From NCBI RefSeq assembly GCF_002954775.1, contig NZ_PJME01000007.1, positions 1 to 64,000 on the forward strand: DNA of 64,000 bases, in the 5' to 3' direction. The notes under the pieces were generated by a model. It was given only the letters and a program-made list of their open reading frames with translations, did not search any database and was not told the DNA's origin. Made by a program: the position numbers and the translations under genes. Every line of letters begins with the position of its first letter. The first letter of the stretch is position 1. This document shows positions 8,570 through 16,607 of the stretch, in pieces. The DNA comes from Streptomyces geranii (lineage in GTDB: Bacteria > Actinomycetota > Actinomycetes > Streptomycetales > Streptomycetaceae).

Positions 8570-9232
8570 ATGCCCAGGAACGACATCCGCACCGCCACGG
8601 CCACCGCCGCCAGGGCCCGCACGCTCACCGCGCTGTCCGTGCTCACCGCCCTCACCGCCGGAGCCCTCGCCTTCACCGCCCCGGCCGACGCCGCCGCCGC
8701 GAAGGCGGCCACCCCGCCGGCCCCCGTCTTCCTCTCGGCCGCCGAACTGCCGCCGTACGCCGCCTCCCCCTGGACGGCGGACCGGGTCAAGGACGGGGTG
8801 CCGGACGAGCTGCTGTCCTGCATCGGCGGGACGATGCCGGGCTACGACTCCCGCTACCGCGCCTTCCGCACCGAGCTGGACACCAGCGCCCGCCAGCTGA
8901 CGATCGTCGTCGGCACCGAGGCCAAGGCCAAGGCGCTCGCCACCCGGCTCGACAAGGACTTCCGCTCCTGCGCGACACGCATCGAGCAGTCCGACCCGGA
9001 GACCGAGGCAGAGTTCAGGGACTACGGCTCGCTCGCGGTCGAGGAGGGCGCACACGTGTACGGGCTCCACACCAGGACCTCGTACGGCGCGAACGACGTC
9101 CGTCTCCAGTCGGTGGGCCGCGACGGCCGCACCGTGACGGTGGTGGACTGGAGCCGGCTCGGCGACTTCAGGGGTGTCCCGGTGGCGGCCTTCAAGAAGA
9201 CGACGACCACGGCGGTCAAGAAGCTCTACTGA
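8570..9232 (+). CDS. Secreted protein of unknown function
   Basis: A 220-residue exported protein I cannot assign to a characterised family. The ATG at 8570 follows GGGGGACACCC and begins a long signal peptide (ARTLTALSVLTALTAGALAF, predicted cut after PADA). The mature part has a single early Cys in LLSCIGG and another in FRSCATR, possibly a disulfide, and a beta-strand-rich C-terminus (VTVVDWSRLGDF). Similar small secreted proteins next to HTH-membrane regulators are common in Streptomyces. It diverges from the HTH-transmembrane gene across 236 bp, so the two may be co-regulated, but nothing in the sequence proves it. Confidence 0.65.
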   Translation: MPRNDIRTATATAARARTLTALSVLTALTAGALAFTAPADAAAAKAATPPAPVFLSAAELPPYAASPWTADRVKDGVPDELLSCIGGTMPGYDSRYRAFRTELDTSARQLTIVVGTEAKAKALATRLDKDFRSCATRIEQSDPETEAEFRDYGSLAVEEGAHVYGLHTRTSYGANDVRLQSVGRDGRTVTVVDWSRLGDFRGVPVAAFKKTTTTAVKKLY

Positions 9233-9524
9233 CCTACGGCCGGATCGGCAGCCCGCACTGGACGGCCGGGCCGAACCACCGCCGCCACGCGCCCGTCCTC
9301 CGGCTGGACGGGCGCGTGAACTGCCGCAGCGTCCGCTCCAGAAGTCCCTCCCGCAGCGCCCGACGGGGGCGCCCGACGTCCTGATCCGGCCAGGAACGGT
9401 CCAACCATCCCCGTACATCCGGTCGTTGATGATTCGACATGACTGCCGTGTTCAGGTCGCGGGCATGGATCCCGTGAACGCGTTCGGTCAGGAGGGGACA
9501 GCACACCGGCGTCGGGCGGGGGTC

Positions 9525-10076
9525 ATGGAGAGGCAGGCACGAGGAGGCGGTCCCGTAACCATAGGGGCCTTCTCGCCGAAAGCGGAGGAAAAGGCCGGCA
9601 AAGGCGGCGACAACGACAGGAACCACGACATCGGCGGCGGCGAGAGCCACGGCGACGGCGGGTACCGGGGGGAGGCGTCTCAGTTGAGACGCAGGCTGGG
9701 CTGTTCGGATCTGCGGGAGGTACCGGAGGCCCGCAGAGCCATGCGCGAGTTGCTGCGGCACTGGGGAGAGCCAGGCAGCTCGGAGACGACGGAGATGTCC
9801 GAGATAGCGGAGCTGCTGACCAGCGAACTGGTCACCAACGCGCTCGTCCACACCGACCGCGACGCGGTGCTGACCGCCACCGTCTCGCCGCGCGGACTGC
9901 GCGTGGAGGTACGGGACTTCGTGGGCCGCAGGCCGAGGCCGCGGGTACCGGACGCCGACGAGGGTACGCACGGTAGAGGTCTGGTGCTGGTGGAGTCCCT
10001 CGCCGACGCGTGGGGAGTCCGGGCACACGGCGTGGGCAAGGCGGTGTGGTTCGAACTGAACGGGGGCGCGGCCTGA
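9525..10076 (+). CDS. ATP-binding HATPase_c (anti-sigma factor-like) protein
   Basis: A 183-residue protein with a GHKL-type histidine-kinase-like ATPase domain from about residue 55: DLREVPEARRAMRELLRHW is the entry helix, ELLTSELVTNALVHT is the N-box with metal-binding Asn, and EGTHGRGLVLVESLADAWGV is the G1/G2 ATP-lid region. In Streptomyces such stand-alone domains act like RsbW/SpoIIAB, binding or phosphorylating anti-anti-sigma factors. The first 50 residues are Gly/Lys/Asp rich and disordered. The start is uncertain: ATG at 9525 is chosen, but ATGs at 9465 and 9429 are in frame and none has a clear ribosome site. No partner sigma factor gene is adjacent. A strong hairpin overlaps its stop codon. 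Confidence 0.78.
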   Translation: MERQARGGGPVTIGAFSPKAEEKAGKGGDNDRNHDIGGGESHGDGGYRGEASQLRRRLGCSDLREVPEARRAMRELLRHWGEPGSSETTEMSEIAELLTSELVTNALVHTDRDAVLTATVSPRGLRVEVRDFVGRRPRPRVPDADEGTHGRGLVLVESLADAWGVRAHGVGKAVWFELNGGAA

Positions 10077-10091
10077 ACAGGCCGCGCCCCC
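10062..10091 (+). terminator. Perfect 14-bp hairpin terminator over the stop codon
   Basis: GGGGGCGCGGCCTG (10062-10075) and CAGGCCGCGCCCCC (10078-10091) are exact inverted repeats separated by AA. The TGA stop of the HATPase gene lies inside it. There is no U tract, as is common for actinomycete terminators. It can serve both convergent transcripts. Confidence 0.75.
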
Positions 10092-10169
10092 GTGTCGGTC
10101 GCGCTCACATCGAGCCGTACGGCTCAACGGCCGTGCTGGTTCGTCCGGATGTACCGAGGTACGGACGGA

Positions 10170-11216
10170 TCATCCGTACTGCTTCTCCAGGTCCCGGAGC
10201 TTGCGCTCCAGGGAGTCGAGGCGGGGCAGGGCCATCGTGTCGTCCTCCGCCGTGAGGTCGACAGTGATCGAGTCACTGCTGCCCCGCACGGGCTGGAGGG
10301 AGGGACGAGCGCGCAGGGGCAGCTGCTCCGCGGTGGATATGGCAGGCTCCGAGGTGACCTGGGCGGGCGCCCGCTCCACCTCGACCTGCTGGTGGCCACC
10401 GCCGCCGCCACCGCCGCCGAACGGGCCGCGGTGACCCCGGCTGATCGCCTTGAGGTGCGCGCGCTCGGCCCGCTCCTGCTCCCGGCGACGCAGTCGCGCC
10501 TGCTCCTTCTGACGCCGGTCCTCGCGCACCTCGTCGACGGCCTCGTCCAGGCTGCGCACACCCTCAAGGAGCATCAGCGACCAGGCCTTGTACGTCTCAC
10601 GCGGCGCACGCGCCCAGCGGACCATACGGATCTGCGGCAGCGGACGCGGCACCAGACCCTGCTCGCGCAGGGCGGCCCGGCGGGTCTGCTTCAGCGCGCG
10701 GTCGAAGAGCACCGCGGCGGACAGGGACATGCCGGCGAAGAACTGCGGGGCACCCGCGTTGTCGAGACCCCTGGGCGCGTGCACCCAGTTGAACCAGGCC
10801 GCGGCAGCCGCGAACATCCATACGAGTATCCGGGAACCGAGGGCCGCGTCACCGTGGCTGGCCTCACGCACGGCGAGCACGGAGCAGAACATCGCCGCGC
10901 CGTCCAGACCGAACGGGACGAGGTACTGCCAGCCGTCGGTGAGGTTCAGGTTCTGCTCGCCGAAGCCGACGAGACCGTGGAAGGAGAGCGCGGCGGCGAC
11001 CGCGGCGCAGCAGAAGAGGAGTACGTAGGAAGCTGTGGCGAATATGGCTTCCTTGCGCCTGCGGCGTTCTTCCGTGCGCTCCCACGAGTCGTCCTGGCCG
11101 GCCTTCGCCCCGGAGGAGCGCTTGCCGCGCGCGAGCACCGCAACCGCCGCCAGCACGCCCAGGAGCAGTACGGCGCCCGGAAGCAGCCAGTTAAGCGATA
11201 TGTCGGTCAGTCTCAT
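10170..11216 (-). CDS. DUF2637 membrane protein
   Basis: A 348-residue protein starting at the ATG at 11216 (MRLTDISLNWLLPGAVLLL). Four membrane segments are visible in the first 170 residues: 8-28, about 55-80 (ASYVLLFCCAAVAAALSF), about 95-115 (DGAAMFCSVLAV) and 120-140 (VWMFAAAAAWFNWVHA). The Trp-Gln-Tyr-Leu-Val-Pro-x-Gly-Leu-Asp-Gly motif and the NWVHAPRG loop mark the DUF2637 family of actinobacteria, related to plasmid spread-type (SpdB) membrane proteins. The C-terminal half is cytoplasmic, basic, with a Gly8 tract, and ends in a short coiled coil (LDSLERKLRDLEKQYG). Function is unknown. It is preceded by a long, structured regulatory region. Confidence 0.78.
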   Translation of the reverse strand: MRLTDISLNWLLPGAVLLLGVLAAVAVLARGKRSSGAKAGQDDSWERTEERRRRKEAIFATASYVLLFCCAAVAAALSFHGLVGFGEQNLNLTDGWQYLVPFGLDGAAMFCSVLAVREASHGDAALGSRILVWMFAAAAAWFNWVHAPRGLDNAGAPQFFAGMSLSAAVLFDRALKQTRRAALREQGLVPRPLPQIRMVRWARAPRETYKAWSLMLLEGVRSLDEAVDEVREDRRQKEQARLRRREQERAERAHLKAISRGHRGPFGGGGGGGGHQQVEVERAPAQVTSEPAISTAEQLPLRARPSLQPVRGSSDSITVDLTAEDDTMALPRLDSLERKLRDLEKQYG

Positions 11217-11389
11217 CTGGGGTCCCTTGCATTGGGATAGGGCGTAACGCCCGCCATAGTGGCCCAATCCCCTCAGCCCTCAGGGGGTTTCGGGGCAAGA
11301 GGCCGCCTAAGGAGGTGCAAGGGGATGCTCAGGGCGACATTCTGCTCGAACTGCCGCTTGAGGGGCGGGAGTTGAGTTCGAATAAGACT

Positions 11390-11438
11390 ACCCGTACGGG
11401 TGGTTCCACGGAAAGTTCCTGCGACAAGTGAGGAACTT
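11390..11438. promoter_or_regulatory. Palindrome plus inverted repeat, operator candidates
   Basis: ACCCGTACGGGT (11390-11401) is a perfect 12-bp palindrome. Twelve bases on, AAGTTCCT (11413-11420) and AGGAACTT (11431-11438) form an 8-bp inverted repeat with a 10-base spacer, giving half-site centres about 18 bp apart, as expected for dimeric regulators. They lie about 175-220 bp upstream of the DUF2637 start. The cognate regulator is unknown. Confidence 0.4.
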
Positions 11439-11468
11439 GTGAAGTGGCTGTAACCGTAGGGAGACCCA

Positions 11469-11498
11469 GTCGAACGCGATCTTGTCGAACGTGATCTT
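11469..11498. repeat. Tandem 15-bp direct repeat
   Basis: GTCGAACGCGATCTT (11469-11483) is followed immediately by GTCGAACGTGATCTT (11484-11498), one mismatch. It is either a recent duplication or paired sites for a regulator of the DUF2637 gene. Confidence 0.6.
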
Positions 11499-11573
11499 AC
11501 GGCGGGGATCCTACGGCACGTCATACGGGCCCGTGCGAGAGGGGGGTACTACCGAGAGTTCGCTGAGTGTTCC

Positions 11574-12416
11574 TCAACTCGCGGCGGCGGCCGAGAGCTT
11601 GGCGATGCGTTCGCTCTCGCAGCTGCGCGGGCAGTTGGCGCACAGTTCGTCCGGGCGGATCGTGTAGAAGAAGCAGCAGCTGGCGCGGTCCCTGATGGCC
11701 AGCGGCGAGCCGTCCGTCCCGGTCACCTCGCGGAAGCCCGCCGAGCCGACGAACGGCCGGGTCGAGCCCGGCAGCAGCAGCTCCAGCTCGCGCCGGGCGC
11801 GGTCCTCCTCGCCGAGGACCTGGCCCACGTAGTGCAGGCCCTCCACGACGTCGTCGGTCACCACGCCCCACAGGGCCCGGCCGCGCCGCCGCATCCGGGG
11901 CCCGAAACCGCCGAGCACCGGCTCCAGGTGCTCGGTGAGCGCCGCCCGCACCTCCGTGCGCAGCGCCTCCTCGTCGTCGACGACCCGGGCGCCGGGCAGT
12001 CCGGCAGCCGGATCGCCGGGCAGGCAGGCGAACGCGCCGGGGCGGACCCGGAAGCGCCCGTCGACGCGGTGGTAGGAGACGTTCTCGACGGGCAGCCGGG
12101 GCACCCTGCGGTGCAGGAACCAGGGCACGGTGATCAGCAGGCAGGCCGTCCACGCGTACCGGTGCAGCCCGAAACCGGCGACCGCGTCCGGGCGGCCCGG
12201 CGTCCCGTAGTCCCGCAGCACCTGCTCGTGGTCCCAGGCGAGGAAGGCGTCGAGGTCCTCGTCACCGGCCGCGAGCCCGGCGGCCCTGACCCAGCCCTCG
12301 CCGCGCGGATGGTCCTGCCCGGGGCCCAGTTCGACGACGGTCGCATGCGAGTAGGCCTCGGCGAGCCGGTCGTAGGAGTCCGCGACGGCGGACCGGGCCT
12401 GGGCGGGAGCGGACAT
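11574..12416 (-). CDS. FhuF-like (2Fe-2S) ferric iron reductase
   Basis: A 280-residue cytoplasmic protein. Its C-terminus has the exact FhuF arrangement C-C-x10-C-x2-C (Cys247, 248, 259, 262), which ligates an unusual 2Fe-2S cluster used to reduce ferric iron released from siderophores. The rest (residues 1-240) is the FhuF N-terminal domain with AFLAWDHEQVLRDYG and a hydrophobic YAWTACLLITVPWFL stretch. The ATG at 12416 is chosen since the upstream frame reads through the operator region. An iron-box sequence (12487-12505) lies 70 bp upstream, so expression is probably repressed by DmdR/IdeR when iron is plentiful. No siderophore genes are adjacent; it likely serves siderophores made or imported elsewhere. 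Confidence 0.85.
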   Translation of the reverse strand: MSAPAQARSAVADSYDRLAEAYSHATVVELGPGQDHPRGEGWVRAAGLAAGDEDLDAFLAWDHEQVLRDYGTPGRPDAVAGFGLHRYAWTACLLITVPWFLHRRVPRLPVENVSYHRVDGRFRVRPGAFACLPGDPAAGLPGARVVDDEEALRTEVRAALTEHLEPVLGGFGPRMRRRGRALWGVVTDDVVEGLHYVGQVLGEEDRARRELELLLPGSTRPFVGSAGFREVTGTDGSPLAIRDRASCCFFYTIRPDELCANCPRSCESERIAKLSAAAAS

Positions 12417-12486
12417 GCAGGGACCACCGCATCTCGATGGACGGCTTCGAAAGCCGAAGACGGAAACGAAGACGAGGACGAAGATC

Positions 12487-12505
12487 AAAGGTAAGGCTTA
12501 CCTTA
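12487..12505 (-). promoter_or_regulatory. DmdR/IdeR-type iron box
   Basis: AAAGGTAAGGCTTACCTTA matches the actinobacterial iron-box consensus TTAGGTTAGGCTAACCTAA at 14 of 19 positions, including the central AGGCT and ACCT core. It is placed 70 bp upstream of the FhuF-like start, a typical promoter position. The call fits the gene's role in iron release. Confidence 0.75.
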
Positions 12506-12580
12506 CCCATCATGCCCGTGATGTGATCCGGATTTAACACCGGATCTGGCCCGGAACCGAACCCGGACTCGAATCGGGAT

Positions 12581-12608
12581 TTGAACTGACGGAATGTGCG
12601 CCTATGGT
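12581..12608 (+). promoter_or_regulatory. Candidate promoter for GntR gene
   Basis: TTGAAC (12581-12586) and TATGGT (12603-12608) are separated by 16 bases and resemble -35/-10 elements of a HrdB-type promoter. Transcription would begin near 12615, about 70 bp before the GTG start. An ATCCGG/CCGGAT inverted repeat (8-base spacer) at about 12526-12545 could be an operator. Confidence 0.4.
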
Positions 12609-12685
12609 GCTTGACGGGCGAGTAACAACCCGCCGTAATGACCCCATGTGCCGTCAAGGTGCCATCTAGCCCGGAGGAGGCCCCC

Positions 12686-13558
12686 GTGCAGCACGCCGTC
12701 CCACAGGGCGCGCACGGCTCGCCCGAGACCAGGGTCCCGGCCGCGCGCCCGGCTGCCGTACGGGTTCCGCCGCAGGCCACGGCCGCGGACGTGGACCGCG
12801 GGTGGGGCTCGGGGGCGGGCGGCCCGACGGTCCGCCCGGACGCCGGCGCCCGTACTCCGCCCGTCGCGGCCCGGGGCGAGCACACGCACAGCGAGGCGCC
12901 GATCCCCCTCCCGCGCGCCGAGCGGACCCGTCCCGTCGTCCAGCGCTCCTCCGTGCGCGGCCAGATCCTGGACGCGCTGCGCACGGCGCTCGTCGGCGGC
13001 GAGCTGGCACCCGGCGAGGTCTACTCGGCCCCCGCGCTCGGCGACCGCTTCGGCGTCTCCGCGACGCCCGTCCGCGAGGCCATGCAGCAGCTCGCGCTGG
13101 AGGGCGCCGTCGAGGTCGTCCCGAACCGAGGCTTCCGCGTCGTGGAACGCGGCGCCCGCGAACTGGCCGAGCTGGCCGAGATCCGTGCCCTGATCGAACT
13201 CCCGGTGATGCTCCGCCTGGCCCGCACGGTCCCGACGGAACGCTGGACGGAACTCCGCCCCCTGGCCGAGGCGACCTCCCGGGCGGCCTCCACCGGCTGC
13301 CGGGCCACCTACGCCGAAACCGACCGGGCCTTCCACCGGGCGGTCCTGTCCCTGTCGGGCAACACCCAACTGGTCCAGATCGCGGAGGACCTCCACCGCA
13401 GGGCCCAGTGGCCCCTGGTGGGAGCGAAGTCACCCCTGGGGCGAGCGCCCCTCATGGCGGACGCGGCAGACCACGCCACCTTGCTGGACGCCTTGACGGC
13501 AGGAGACGTGGCCATGGTCCAGTCGCTGGTACGGAACCACGTGGCAGGCGCCCACTGA
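12686..13558 (+). CDS. GntR/FadR-family transcriptional regulator
   Basis: A 290-residue cytoplasmic repressor. The GTG at 12686 is preferred because GGAGGAGG ends six bases before it; an in-frame ATG at 12638 lacks such a site. Residues 1-85 are a disordered Pro/Ala/Arg-rich extension, long for this family. Residues about 88-155 form the winged HTH (SSVRGQILDALRTALVGGEL, PALGDRFGVSATPVREAMQQL, NRGFRVVE). Residues 165-285 form an FCD ligand domain with Asp/His metal ligands (TDRAFHRAVL, DHATLLDAL). FadR-subfamily regulators sense small carboxylic acids or sugar acids. Its target is not evident; it stands between the FhuF-like and TPR genes and ends at a hairpin. Confidence 0.87.
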   Translation: MQHAVPQGAHGSPETRVPAARPAAVRVPPQATAADVDRGWGSGAGGPTVRPDAGARTPPVAARGEHTHSEAPIPLPRAERTRPVVQRSSVRGQILDALRTALVGGELAPGEVYSAPALGDRFGVSATPVREAMQQLALEGAVEVVPNRGFRVVERGARELAELAEIRALIELPVMLRLARTVPTERWTELRPLAEATSRAASTGCRATYAETDRAFHRAVLSLSGNTQLVQIAEDLHRRAQWPLVGAKSPLGRAPLMADAADHATLLDALTAGDVAMVQSLVRNHVAGAH

Positions 13559-13559
13559 A

Positions 13560-13576
13560 GCGCCCCCAAGGGGCGC
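13560..13576. terminator. Hairpin terminator between convergent genes
   Basis: GCGCCCC (13560-13566), loop CAA, GGGGCGC (13570-13576) form a 7-bp perfect stem two bases after the GntR stop codon. It heads a copy of the intergenic repeat at 13571-13626 and can terminate both this gene and the convergent TPR gene. Confidence 0.65.
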
Positions 13577-13626
13577 GAGGAACGGCGCGACCAGCCACAT
13601 CGAACCGGCAGCCGCCGACGAACCGA
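13571..13626. repeat. Copy of GGGGCGCGAGGAAC..GCGCGACCAGCCAC intergenic repeat
   Basis: GGGCGCGAGGAACGGCGCGACCAGCCACA is a variant of a repeat that I recognise from Streptomyces intergenic regions, typically just past a gene end. Related sequence recurs in this window at 20517-20602 (as both arms of a long hairpin) and at 35102-35125. Confidence 0.6.
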
Positions 13627-13657
13627 AACCACCCCACCCGCTGGGCGCGGACAGGGA

Positions 13658-14431
13658 CTACGCGGACGCGGCCGGCGGAGCCAACTGCCGCGCCAACCAC
13701 GTAGGCACCCCACCCAGCAACCGGAACAACCGCCCGGCCTCCGCCCGCAACCGAGAAGCCTCCGGCTCGGACTCCGCATCGGCAAGTGAGGCCAAGGCGG
13801 GCGCAGTTCCCACCAGGTACCCCAACTCCTCCCGAATCCGCAGAGATTCACCGAACCCGTGCCGCGCCTCGGCCAACTCCCCGTCCCGCAGGGCGAGTCC
13901 GGCAAGGTGCCGCCAGGTGAACGACAGCAGCAGGGGATCGGCATGAGCGGTGGCCCCCGCGTGGGCCCGCCGGTACGCCGCCCGAGCCGCCTGCGGCGCA
14001 CCCGCGAGGTTCTCCGCCAGCAACCCCCGCCGGAAGTCCAGCACGGCCCGCCCCGAAGCCCCCGGAGGGATCAGCGCAGCCGCCCGCCCCAGCGCGGCCC
14101 GCGCCTCGTCGGCCCGGTCCCGTACGCCGAGCAGCGTCGAGGCGTACGCCAGCTGCCCGCGCTCACAGGCCGCCGCGCCCCGCTCGTCGTCGCTCTGGGC
14201 CAGCGCCTCCGCCGTACGGAGCGCGTCCTCGGCCTCTCCCCAACCCTGCTCGGTGTAGAGGCACCGCTCCACGAGCAGCGCGGCCCGCTGGAGCGAGGCG
14301 TCGGCCGTGGTGGGGTCGAGCAGTGCCGCCGCGTCGGCCCAGCAGGCGCGTGAGCGCAGCCGCCATACCGCGGTCTGGAGGGGATCGTCACCAGAGGTCG
14401 TTCCGTAACCAGACATGGCGGTATACGCCAC
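13658..14431 (-). CDS. Tetratricopeptide-repeat-like protein
   Basis: A 257-residue helical protein. Repeats of about 34-40 residues with alternating small and hydrophobic positions (ASLQRAALLVERCLYTEQGWGEAEDALRTAEALA, then AYASTLLGVRDRADEARAALGRA) indicate four or five TPR units. The GTG at 14431 is chosen because GGGGAGGG lies four bases upstream; the in-frame ATG at 14416 is a possible alternative lacking a good ribosome site. The C-terminus drops into LGGVPTWLARQLAPP. Such proteins are scaffolds or regulators; no partner can be named. It converges on the GntR gene and lies downstream of the PucR gene in the same direction, with a 216 bp gap. Confidence 0.65.
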   Translation of the reverse strand: MAYTAMSGYGTTSGDDPLQTAVWRLRSRACWADAAALLDPTTADASLQRAALLVERCLYTEQGWGEAEDALRTAEALAQSDDERGAAACERGQLAYASTLLGVRDRADEARAALGRAAALIPPGASGRAVLDFRRGLLAENLAGAPQAARAAYRRAHAGATAHADPLLLSFTWRHLAGLALRDGELAEARHGFGESLRIREELGYLVGTAPALASLADAESEPEASRLRAEAGRLFRLLGGVPTWLARQLAPPAASA

Positions 14432-14647
14432 GTTGCCCTCCCCGAGCACGCCATCGAGCTTCTTGAGTGGTGGCGGCATCTCAACACGAATCGCGGTGCC
14501 CGGCCAAGGGGGTAGGTGAAGGATTTCACAAAGTCGGGGAAGATCGGGTGCCCGTGTTGCCACGCAGCCACGCCCACCCGGCGCACGCGGGAACCGCACG
14601 CCCCGTACTGATTGCCGCGCGAAGCGGTTCTGCCCGCCCGGACGGAC

Positions 14648-16333
14648 TCAGCTCATCCGCAACGCCAGGAAAAAGTCCAGCTTGTCCTCAAGCCGCGACA
14701 GATCACGCCCCGTCAGCTGCTCGATCCGCCCCACCCGGTACCGCAGCGTGTTCACATGCAGATGCAGCCGGGTCGCGCACCGGGTCCACGAGCCGTCGCA
14801 CTCCAGGAACGCCTCCAGCGTCGGGATCAGCTCGGCCCGGTGCCGCCGGTCGTAGTCGCGCAGGGGGTCAAGCAGCCGGGCCGTGAAGGCGCGGCGGACG
14901 TCGTCCGGGACGAACGGGAGCAGCAGGACGTGCGAGGCCAGCTCCTGGTGGCCCGCCGCGCACACCCGGCCGGCCCGCGCCCCGGCCACCCGGCGCGCGT
15001 GCCGGGCCTCCTCCAGCGCCCCGCGCAGCCCCTCCGCCGAGTGCACGGCCGCGCTGACGCCGATCGTGAGCCGCCCGTCGTCGTCCAGCCCCGCCGACAG
15101 CGGCTCCCGCACGGCGGCCAGCAGCTCCTCGGCGAGGATTCCCGTCTCCGAGCCGTCGTGCTCCGACGACACCGCCGGCAGCGGTACGAGTGCGACGGCC
15201 TCGTCGCCCGTATGGGCCACGGCGATCCGGTCGGAGTGCTCCGGTCCGGTCAGCAGCGGGTCGACGAGGATTTCCTCCAGCAACGCCTGCGCGACCGGGC
15301 CGCCCTCGATCTCGCCGCCCGCCCAGTCCACCCGGGCCACCACGATCTGCCAGTGCGGGGCCGCGCCGAGGCCGGGCAGCAGGACCGGCGCGGCCACCCG
15401 CAGCCGGGCCGCGATCTCGGCGGGCGCCGCGCCCGACTGCACCAGCTCAAGCACCTCCTGGGCGAGCCGCCGCCGTACCGTGCGGGCCGCATCGCGCCGG
15501 TCGCGCTCGACCGCGATCAGCTGGGTGACGCCCTGGAGGAGGTCGAGCCGCTCCGCCGGCCACTCCCCGGCGTCCGCCTCCACGGCGAGCAGCCAGTCGG
15601 CCAGCAGGGTCTCCCGCACGTCCCGCGAGCCGCCCTGCGCGGCGGCGGTCGTACGGCTGTTGCCCCGGACGGCGAAGAGGGAGTACGTCGTACCGCCCAC
15701 CGTCACCCGGTGGGGGCCGCGCCTGCCGGTGCGGGCCGCCGTCAGCTGCTCGGCCGCCAGCGCCGCGCACACCTCGGGGGCCGGGGCGGGGCCCGAGACC
15801 TTCGAGCCCGCGATGAGGCGTCCGGCGGGGGAGAGGACCCAGGCGCGCAGGTCGAGGTCGGAGCCGAGCAGGTCCAGGACCACGTCGGGGCCGCCGCCCG
15901 CCGGGCCCGAGGTCATCATCCGGCGGTGCCGGTCCACGACCGCCGCCAGATCCCCGGCCCGCTCGCCCGACACCTGCCGGACGACATGCTCGGTGATCGT
16001 CGCGAACGCCACCGACTCGTGCACCGCGAACAGCGGCAGCCGGTGCCGGGCGCAGGCCGCGACCAGGTCGTCCGGCACGGCCCCCAGCTCGGCCTCACCG
16101 GCGGCCAGGGCCGCGACCCCGGCCCCCGCCACCAGTCGTACGAACGACTCGGAGTCCGCCGGTTCGCGGCGCCAGGCCAGCCCCGTGAGCACCAGTTCGC
16201 CGCCGGAGAGATAGCGGCTGGGGTCCCTGAGGTCGGTGGTCATCACCCCGCGGACGGTGCGGTCCAGCTCGTCCTCGCCGCCGAGCAGCGTCAGGCCCAG
16301 CGCGTCGGTGTCCAGCAGTGCGCGCAGCCGCAT
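14648..16333 (-). CDS. pucR: PucR-family transcriptional regulator
   Basis: A 561-residue regulator. The ATG at 16333 gives MRLRALLDTDALGLTLLGG, the standard start of the PucR N-terminal ligand-sensing domain (1-125; contains VMTTDLRDPSRYLSGGELVLTG). A middle GGDEF-like/CdaR region spans about 270-420, and the C-terminal helix-turn-helix (about 500-555) shows LEAFLECDGSWTRCATRLHLHVNTLRYRVGRIEQLTG, the classic PucR HTH. PucR proteins control purine catabolism genes in response to purine metabolites. It diverges from the xanthine dehydrogenase genes across 274 bp, which makes control of that operon the obvious inference. The gene symbol reflects family and context; homologues are numerous in Streptomyces. 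Confidence 0.9.
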   Translation of the reverse strand: MRLRALLDTDALGLTLLGGEDELDRTVRGVMTTDLRDPSRYLSGGELVLTGLAWRREPADSESFVRLVAGAGVAALAAGEAELGAVPDDLVAACARHRLPLFAVHESVAFATITEHVVRQVSGERAGDLAAVVDRHRRMMTSGPAGGGPDVVLDLLGSDLDLRAWVLSPAGRLIAGSKVSGPAPAPEVCAALAAEQLTAARTGRRGPHRVTVGGTTYSLFAVRGNSRTTAAAQGGSRDVRETLLADWLLAVEADAGEWPAERLDLLQGVTQLIAVERDRRDAARTVRRRLAQEVLELVQSGAAPAEIAARLRVAAPVLLPGLGAAPHWQIVVARVDWAGGEIEGGPVAQALLEEILVDPLLTGPEHSDRIAVAHTGDEAVALVPLPAVSSEHDGSETGILAEELLAAVREPLSAGLDDDGRLTIGVSAAVHSAEGLRGALEEARHARRVAGARAGRVCAAGHQELASHVLLLPFVPDDVRRAFTARLLDPLRDYDRRHRAELIPTLEAFLECDGSWTRCATRLHLHVNTLRYRVGRIEQLTGRDLSRLEDKLDFFLALRMS

Positions 16334-16607
16334 TCTCGTCGCCGCCGTTCTGTTTGCGAGCCGCGCTTTTCCGCCTGCGCGGCGCTCACTGTTTCCGGGG
16401 AAAATCAGAGAGGTTACTGATGGCCTCTGTTCATACGAATCTACAAGACGCTCCCCCTGGCCAGCCAACTCCTTCATGGTTTCCGTGACTGACCCAGGCG
16501 GAGTACGGGGCTGTGTACTGATGTAGTCCCCCGTGAACAGCACATGAACGAGCCACTGGCGCGCCCCACTGCTACGACTCACGCGACGAAGAGGAAAAGA
16601 GCCGGTC
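16334..16607. promoter_or_regulatory. Divergent pucR / xanthine dehydrogenase control region
   Basis: This 274 bp gene-free segment separates the divergent pucR and xanthine dehydrogenase starts and is relatively AT-rich at 16400-16460. CAGAG..CTCTG inverted arms flank GTTACTGATGGC around 16405-16433, and ACGGGG/CCCCGT arms flank about 16504-16533; either could be a PucR site. I cannot assign -10/-35 elements with confidence. GAGGAAAAGAGC at 16591-16602 is the ribosome site of the first XDH gene. Confidence 0.45.

Larger units (their letters stand above)
11217..11573. promoter_or_regulatory. 357 bp structured upstream region of the DUF2637 gene
   Basis: No gene is supported. Reading leftward this is the promoter region of the DUF2637 gene. 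It contains a GGGCGTAACGCCC near-palindrome (about 11247-11259), a perfect 12-bp palindrome at 11390-11401, an 8-bp inverted repeat at 11413-11438 and a tandem 15-bp duplication at 11469-11498. The base composition is less GC-rich than the neighbouring genes. Confidence 0.5.

Noticed and set aside
11240..11310. tRNA-like fold
   Set aside because: GC stems are present, but there is no T-loop GGTTCGA-type sequence, no acceptor pairing and no anticodon arm in proper spacing.
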